Below are positions 60,527 to 64,000 of a stretch of DNA of 64,000 bases, piece by piece. Below the pieces are notes generated by a model. It saw only the letters and a program-made list of their open reading frames with translations, ran no database searches and was not told the origin of the DNA. This DNA comes from Pseudomonadota bacterium. GTDB taxonomy: Bacteria; Desulfobacterota; Desulfovibrionia; Desulfovibrionales; Desulfovibrionaceae. Positions within the stretch are counted from its first letter, which is position 1. Each line of letters opens with the position of its first letter. The position numbers were made by a program, and so were the translations under genes. The stretch is from positions 124,001-188,000 of the forward strand of contig JAHIUW010000016.1 in NCBI GenBank assembly GCA_018816865.1. The letters run 5' to 3'.

Positions 60527-62851
60527 TCAATCCTGCATCTCTTCGATGGCGGTCTTCAGGTCCCCTGCGATGCGGGCCAGATCCGCGATGGCCAGCTGTG
60601 ATTCACCCATGGACTGGGCCGTCTCCATGGCAATCTGGTTGATCTCGCCCGTGGCCCGGCTGATCTCTTCGCTGGTGGCGGATTGCTGTTCCGAGGCCGT
60701 GGCAATGCTCCGGACCTGATCAGCCGTGCGCTCCACCAAGTCCACGATCTCCTCTAGGGCCCGACCGGACTGATCCGCCATTTCGGTGGAGAGATCGATG
60801 GCCTTGGTGGCCGACTCGGTATTGGCAATATTTTTCTGGGCGCTCTGCTGGATGGTGGTGATGAATCCGCCCACCTCGTTGGTGGCGGCCATGGTCTTTT
60901 CGGCCAGCTTGCGCACCTCGTCGGCGACCACGGCAAACCCGCGCCCGGCGTCACCCGCCCGCGCAGCCTCAATGGCCGCGTTGAGCGCCAGCAGGTTGGT
61001 CTGATCCGCAATGTCGGTGATCACGGTCATGATCTGGCCGATGCCCTCGGCCTGGGTCCCCAGTTCGGCCATATCTTCGCGCAGCTGGGACGCGTGGGTG
61101 TGGATCTCCTGGATTGTGCCCACCATCTTGCGCACAATCTGTGCCCCGTCCTGGGCCTTTTCCTTGGAGCGGTCAGCCAGGGAGGCGGCTTCCCCGGCAT
61201 TCTGGGCCACCTCCAGCACCGTGGCATTCATTTCTTCCATGGCCGTGGCGGCCTCACCCGCACGCTCGCGCTGGATATCCGCACCACTGGAGGATTGCTC
61301 GATCTGGGCCGAAAGCTCGTCGCTGGCGGCCGCCACCTGCTCGGCGACCTCATCGGCCCTGGCGGCGGCGCGCTCGATCTTGACGTTCTTCTCCTCAATC
61401 AGGGCCTGGCTCTTCTTGATCTGCGTCAGGTCGAAGAACAGCAGAAACACGCCAATGGTGTTGCCGTCGATATCGGTGAGCGGGGCCATGTCGTAACGCA
61501 CGAAGAGTTCCGTGCCCTTGGCACTCTTGGTCCCCGTCTCATGGTCCAGAACCACGCAGCTGTCGCGCAGGCATTTGCTGGCCATGGTCTCACGACCTTC
61601 CTCGCCATAATAGAACTTGGACAGGGTCAGGCCCAGGGCCTGTTCGGTCGTCTCGTCGCGCTCAAACAGTTTCAGGTAGGGCTCGTTGACAAACGTGATC
61701 CGCTCATCAACATCCAGGACCATGCAGGGCTGCGTCAGCCCGGTGAGTATGCTCTCCGAGAATCCGAGCTTCTGTTTCAATTCTGAAACCATATGCGAGA
61801 TATGCCCGGCCAGATGCTGCAATTCATAGCGGAATCTGCCTTCCAGCTGGGCGGACATGTTGCCTTTGGATATCTCCCCGGCAAAGACTTCGATGATCGC
61901 CAGAGGTTTGAACACCTGGGTTCGCAAGGCCACGAGAATGATGCCGGCCACGAGCAGCACGATCGCGACACCCGCCGCAACCATCACCCGACGTTGCGCC
62001 AGCGCACCAGAGGCCAGATCGTCCTCGTAGACGCTCATGCAAACCAGCCAGCCCGTGCGCTCGTTCTCGCGCACGGCCATGACTTTCTTACGGCCCTGCC
62101 AATCGTACTGGAATAAACCATTCTTCAGCTTCAGGGCCTGCTGCACGAAGGCCTGCTCGGACAGGTCCTGAAGCATCAGTTCCTTATCCACACCATGGGC
62201 CACGATCCGCCCCTTGCCGTCAAAAATGAACCCGTAGCCGTCCTTGCCAATGCGCACCGGATCGATGAACTGCTCGGTGAAGACCTCCCAGCGCGGAAAC
62301 ACCGCCAACCCACCCATGACAGTGCCGCTAGGGTCCTTGATGCCTTTGACCACCCCGAAGATATAGATGCCGCCGCCGCTCTTGGACAACAGGATATCGG
62401 GCGTGATGTGCAGGTCCTCGCCACCCAGAACGGCCTTGACGTAACCGCGCGAGGCCCGGTCCATGCCCTGCATGTCTTCGCCCTTGGCGTTCTGTCCGGC
62501 AACGATCTTGCCCTCGCGATCAAAGACGAACATGGCCCAGTAGTCCTTATACGAGGTCATGAGTTCCACAAACAGGCCCTGAGCCAGTGCGGTCGAGGAC
62601 CCCGGCATCAGGGCCTCGGCAAAGACCTTTTGGGCCGCAAGACCCTCGGTCAGGGCCACGGCATTATTCAGATAGCTCCCCAGGGATTTAGCCGTGAGTT
62701 CAGCGGACTGGTTGGCGGACTGGGTCCCCAGGTCCGCGGCGACCTTGAAGGTCGATGAGTTCACGTACAGGACAAGCCCGGTGATGGCCGCGACGATGAC
62801 CGCAGTGACGAACAGCGACAACTGCACATTGATGCTTTTCAACCTATCCAT
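60527..62851 (-). CDS. Methyl-accepting chemotaxis protein (dCache, HAMP-like, PAS)
   Basis: 774 aa from ATG 62851, preceded by GGGAGTGGG. First helix at 8-30, then a large periplasmic double-Cache sensor region (about 35-295), second helix [18 protein letters not shown] at about 305-325, HAMP-like linker, a PAS domain (about 380-490, [21 protein letters not shown]), then the MCP signalling domain with hairpin [42 protein letters not shown]. No CheR-tethering pentapeptide at the end. A candidate sigma-28 promoter lies upstream. Confidence 0.93.
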   Translation of the reverse strand: MDRLKSINVQLSLFVTAVIVAAITGLVLYVNSSTFKVAADLGTQSANQSAELTAKSLGSYLNNAVALTEGLAAQKVFAEALMPGSSTALAQGLFVELMTSYKDYWAMFVFDREGKIVAGQNAKGEDMQGMDRASRGYVKAVLGGEDLHITPDILLSKSGGGIYIFGVVKGIKDPSGTVMGGLAVFPRWEVFTEQFIDPVRIGKDGYGFIFDGKGRIVAHGVDKELMLQDLSEQAFVQQALKLKNGLFQYDWQGRKKVMAVRENERTGWLVCMSVYEDDLASGALAQRRVMVAAGVAIVLLVAGIILVALRTQVFKPLAIIEVFAGEISKGNMSAQLEGRFRYELQHLAGHISHMVSELKQKLGFSESILTGLTQPCMVLDVDERITFVNEPYLKLFERDETTEQALGLTLSKFYYGEEGRETMASKCLRDSCVVLDHETGTKSAKGTELFVRYDMAPLTDIDGNTIGVFLLFFDLTQIKKSQALIEEKNVKIERAAARADEVAEQVAAASDELSAQIEQSSSGADIQRERAGEAATAMEEMNATVLEVAQNAGEAASLADRSKEKAQDGAQIVRKMVGTIQEIHTHASQLREDMAELGTQAEGIGQIMTVITDIADQTNLLALNAAIEAARAGDAGRGFAVVADEVRKLAEKTMAATNEVGGFITTIQQSAQKNIANTESATKAIDLSTEMADQSGRALEEIVDLVERTADQVRSIATASEQQSATSEEISRATGEINQIAMETAQSMGESQLAIADLARIAGDLKTAIEEMQD

Positions 62852-62894
62852 GCCCACTCCCGATTTGAAACCCTTTCTCCCAGACAGCAAAGTC

Positions 62895-62922
62895 TTATCG
62901 ACCCTTGATGATTGCTCCTTTA
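62895..62922 (-). promoter_or_regulatory. Candidate sigma-28 (FliA-type) promoter of the chemoreceptor
   Basis: On the minus strand TAAA (62919-62922), 16-bp spacer, GTCGATAA (62895-62902), close to the consensus TAAA-N15-GCCGATAA. It lies 44 bp before the start codon. Sigma-28 commonly drives chemoreceptor genes. Confidence 0.5.
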
Positions 62923-62998
62923 GATACTTGCATTATCCCAAAAAATCCAGACACCAGCCCAAATGCCAAACGATTTCCGATCAACAGCAAAGAAACCA

Positions 62999-63035
62999 TA
63001 AAAAAAACGGCCCCGGGGGGATCCCCCGGGGCCGT
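62999..63035 (-). terminator. Terminator of the chemoreceptor gene at the right edge
   Basis: On the minus strand ACGGCCCCGGGGG pairs with CCCCCGGGGCCGT, followed by seven Ts. Confidence 0.92.
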
Positions 63036-63062
63036 TGCTGCACTCTCAATGGATTCCTTTCG

Positions 63063-64000
63063 CTACGAGGAGCGCATGTCCTCAATGATCCCGCGCAAGG
63101 CCTGGGCCTGCTCGGCGAGATCACTCACGGCCCTGGCCGCTTCGGTCATGGCTTGCGCCGTCTCGGTGGCGATGGAATTGATTTCCTCCGTGGAGCGAGT
63201 GATCTGCTCGGAGGTGGCCGACTGCTCTTCCGCCGCCGTGGCGATGGAGCGGACCTGGTCGGCGGTTCTCTCCACCATGCTCAGGATCTCCATCAGGGCC
63301 TCGCCCGAGACATGGGCCCTCTCACGGCTCTGCTGCACGGAGGCAACGGCCTCCTCGGTGCTGGCCACACTGGCCTTGGCACTGTTCTGGATTGTCAGGA
63401 TGGACCGGGTCACCTCCTGGGTGGCATTCATGGTCCGCTCGGCCAGTTTGCGCACCTCGTCGGCCACCACTGCGAACCCTCGTCCGGCATCGCCCGCACG
63501 GGCGGCCTCGATGGCGGCGTTCAGGGCCAACAGGTTGGTCTGGTCGGCGATGTCGGTAATGACCTCGACGATACGGCCCACATCCTCGGCCTGAGCACCC
63601 AATTCCTTCATGCTTTCCTGCAAGGCCATGGCCTGCGAAGCAACGCGCTCGGCGATGGTCACGGCCTTGCCCTCCTGGGCCTTGACCTTGGTGCTGTCAG
63701 CCAATTCGGCGGCGCCGTCGGCGTTCTGGGCGACTTCCAGCACAGTGGCGTTCATCTGTTCCATGGCTGTGGCCACCTCAGAGGTCCGCGCCAACTGGCC
63801 GTCGGAACCACGACTGGCCTCCTCGACCTGGGCGGCCAATTCATCCGCCGAGGAAGAGACGTTGGCCGACACCTTTTCCGCATCAGCGGCAGCCTTGGCG
63901 ATGCGCTCGTTCTGCGCCTCGATCATCCGCTCGTTCTTGACGATGGCGGTCAGATCCATGACCAGGGCGAACGCGCCGATGAGGTTGCCGTCCAGGTCGT
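63063..64000 (-). CDS. Methyl-accepting chemotaxis protein (5' part beyond the window)
   Basis: About 312 codons visible; the frame is open to the right edge, where [18 protein letters not shown] marks the end of a PAS domain. After it are a coiled linker and a full MCP signalling domain with hairpin [42 protein letters not shown]. It is closely similar to the neighbouring chemoreceptor at 60527-62851 in the same orientation, which suggests a tandem duplication with sensor divergence. The sensory domain cannot be seen. Confidence 0.92.
   Translation of the reverse strand, partial: DLDGNLIGAFALVMDLTAIVKNERMIEAQNERIAKAAADAEKVSANVSSSADELAAQVEEASRGSDGQLARTSEVATAMEQMNATVLEVAQNADGAAELADSTKVKAQEGKAVTIAERVASQAMALQESMKELGAQAEDVGRIVEVITDIADQTNLLALNAAIEAARAGDAGRGFAVVADEVRKLAERTMNATQEVTRSILTIQNSAKASVASTEEAVASVQQSRERAHVSGEALMEILSMVERTADQVRSIATAAEEQSATSEQITRSTEEINSIATETAQAMTEAARAVSDLAEQAQALRGIIEDMRSS

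Overview
The window reads as a high-GC chromosome segment from a delta-proteobacterium of the Desulfovibrio type. This is an inference from content: multihaem c-type cytochromes, many chemoreceptors and c-di-GMP proteins, several radical SAM enzymes, a PASTA-bearing FtsI, and FeoAB with Fur-like sites. I see no transposase, integrase, phage module or CRISPR array.

Layout. 1-4.9 kb: the start of the division/cell-wall (dcw) cluster on the minus strand (mraZ, rsmH, ftsL, ftsI, murE running off the left edge), with three 10-bp-phased MraZ boxes. 5.2-16 kb: an HD-GYP protein, a propeller lipoprotein, a MocR-type regulator whose PLP lysine is replaced by arginine, an ornithine-cyclodeaminase-like enzyme, a CBS protein, a DJ-1/PfpI protein, an ArsS-like radical SAM protein, thiM-thiE and an aminotransferase. 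This stretch is interleaved with six copies of a modular palindromic repeat. 16-25.5 kb: a solute-binding protein, an MBL hydrolase, an XRE and an HD-domain protein, rplM-rpsI, a radical SAM protein, purM, a small exported protein, AmrS and tRNA-Pro(UGG). 25.5-30 kb: Fe-SOD, a diguanylate cyclase and feoAB, with Fur-like boxes in two divergent promoters. 30-36.5 kb: a BMP-type nucleoside ABC importer followed by a cytosine-deaminase-like gene broken by an in-frame TGA. 36.5-41.7 kb: a small membrane protein, an M20 peptidase, a second HD-GYP protein and a TrmB-type regulator coupled to lysA.

41.7-54 kb: an MscS channel, a soluble sensor kinase with six PAS and two GAF domains coupled to a receiver-kinase, a PAS-GGDEF-EAL protein, a chemoreceptor with a C-terminal Cache-like domain, an MBL hydrolase and DarP. 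54-57.4 kb: an FAD oxidoreductase and small proteins. 57.5-60.3 kb: a three-gene electron-transfer module (octahaem lipoprotein, trihaem membrane cytochrome, cytochrome b). 60.5-64 kb: two adjacent chemoreceptor genes, one with a candidate sigma-28 promoter, the other cut by the right edge.

The signal I would follow first is the interspersed palindromic repeat family (eight copies). Its inner stem differs in sequence from copy to copy yet stays self-complementary, and it gains or loses two defined internal modules. Other leads are the arginine-for-lysine MocR protein, the in-frame UGA in the deaminase, the divergent Fur-type promoters linking iron uptake to a diguanylate cyclase plus Fe-SOD, and the haem module.
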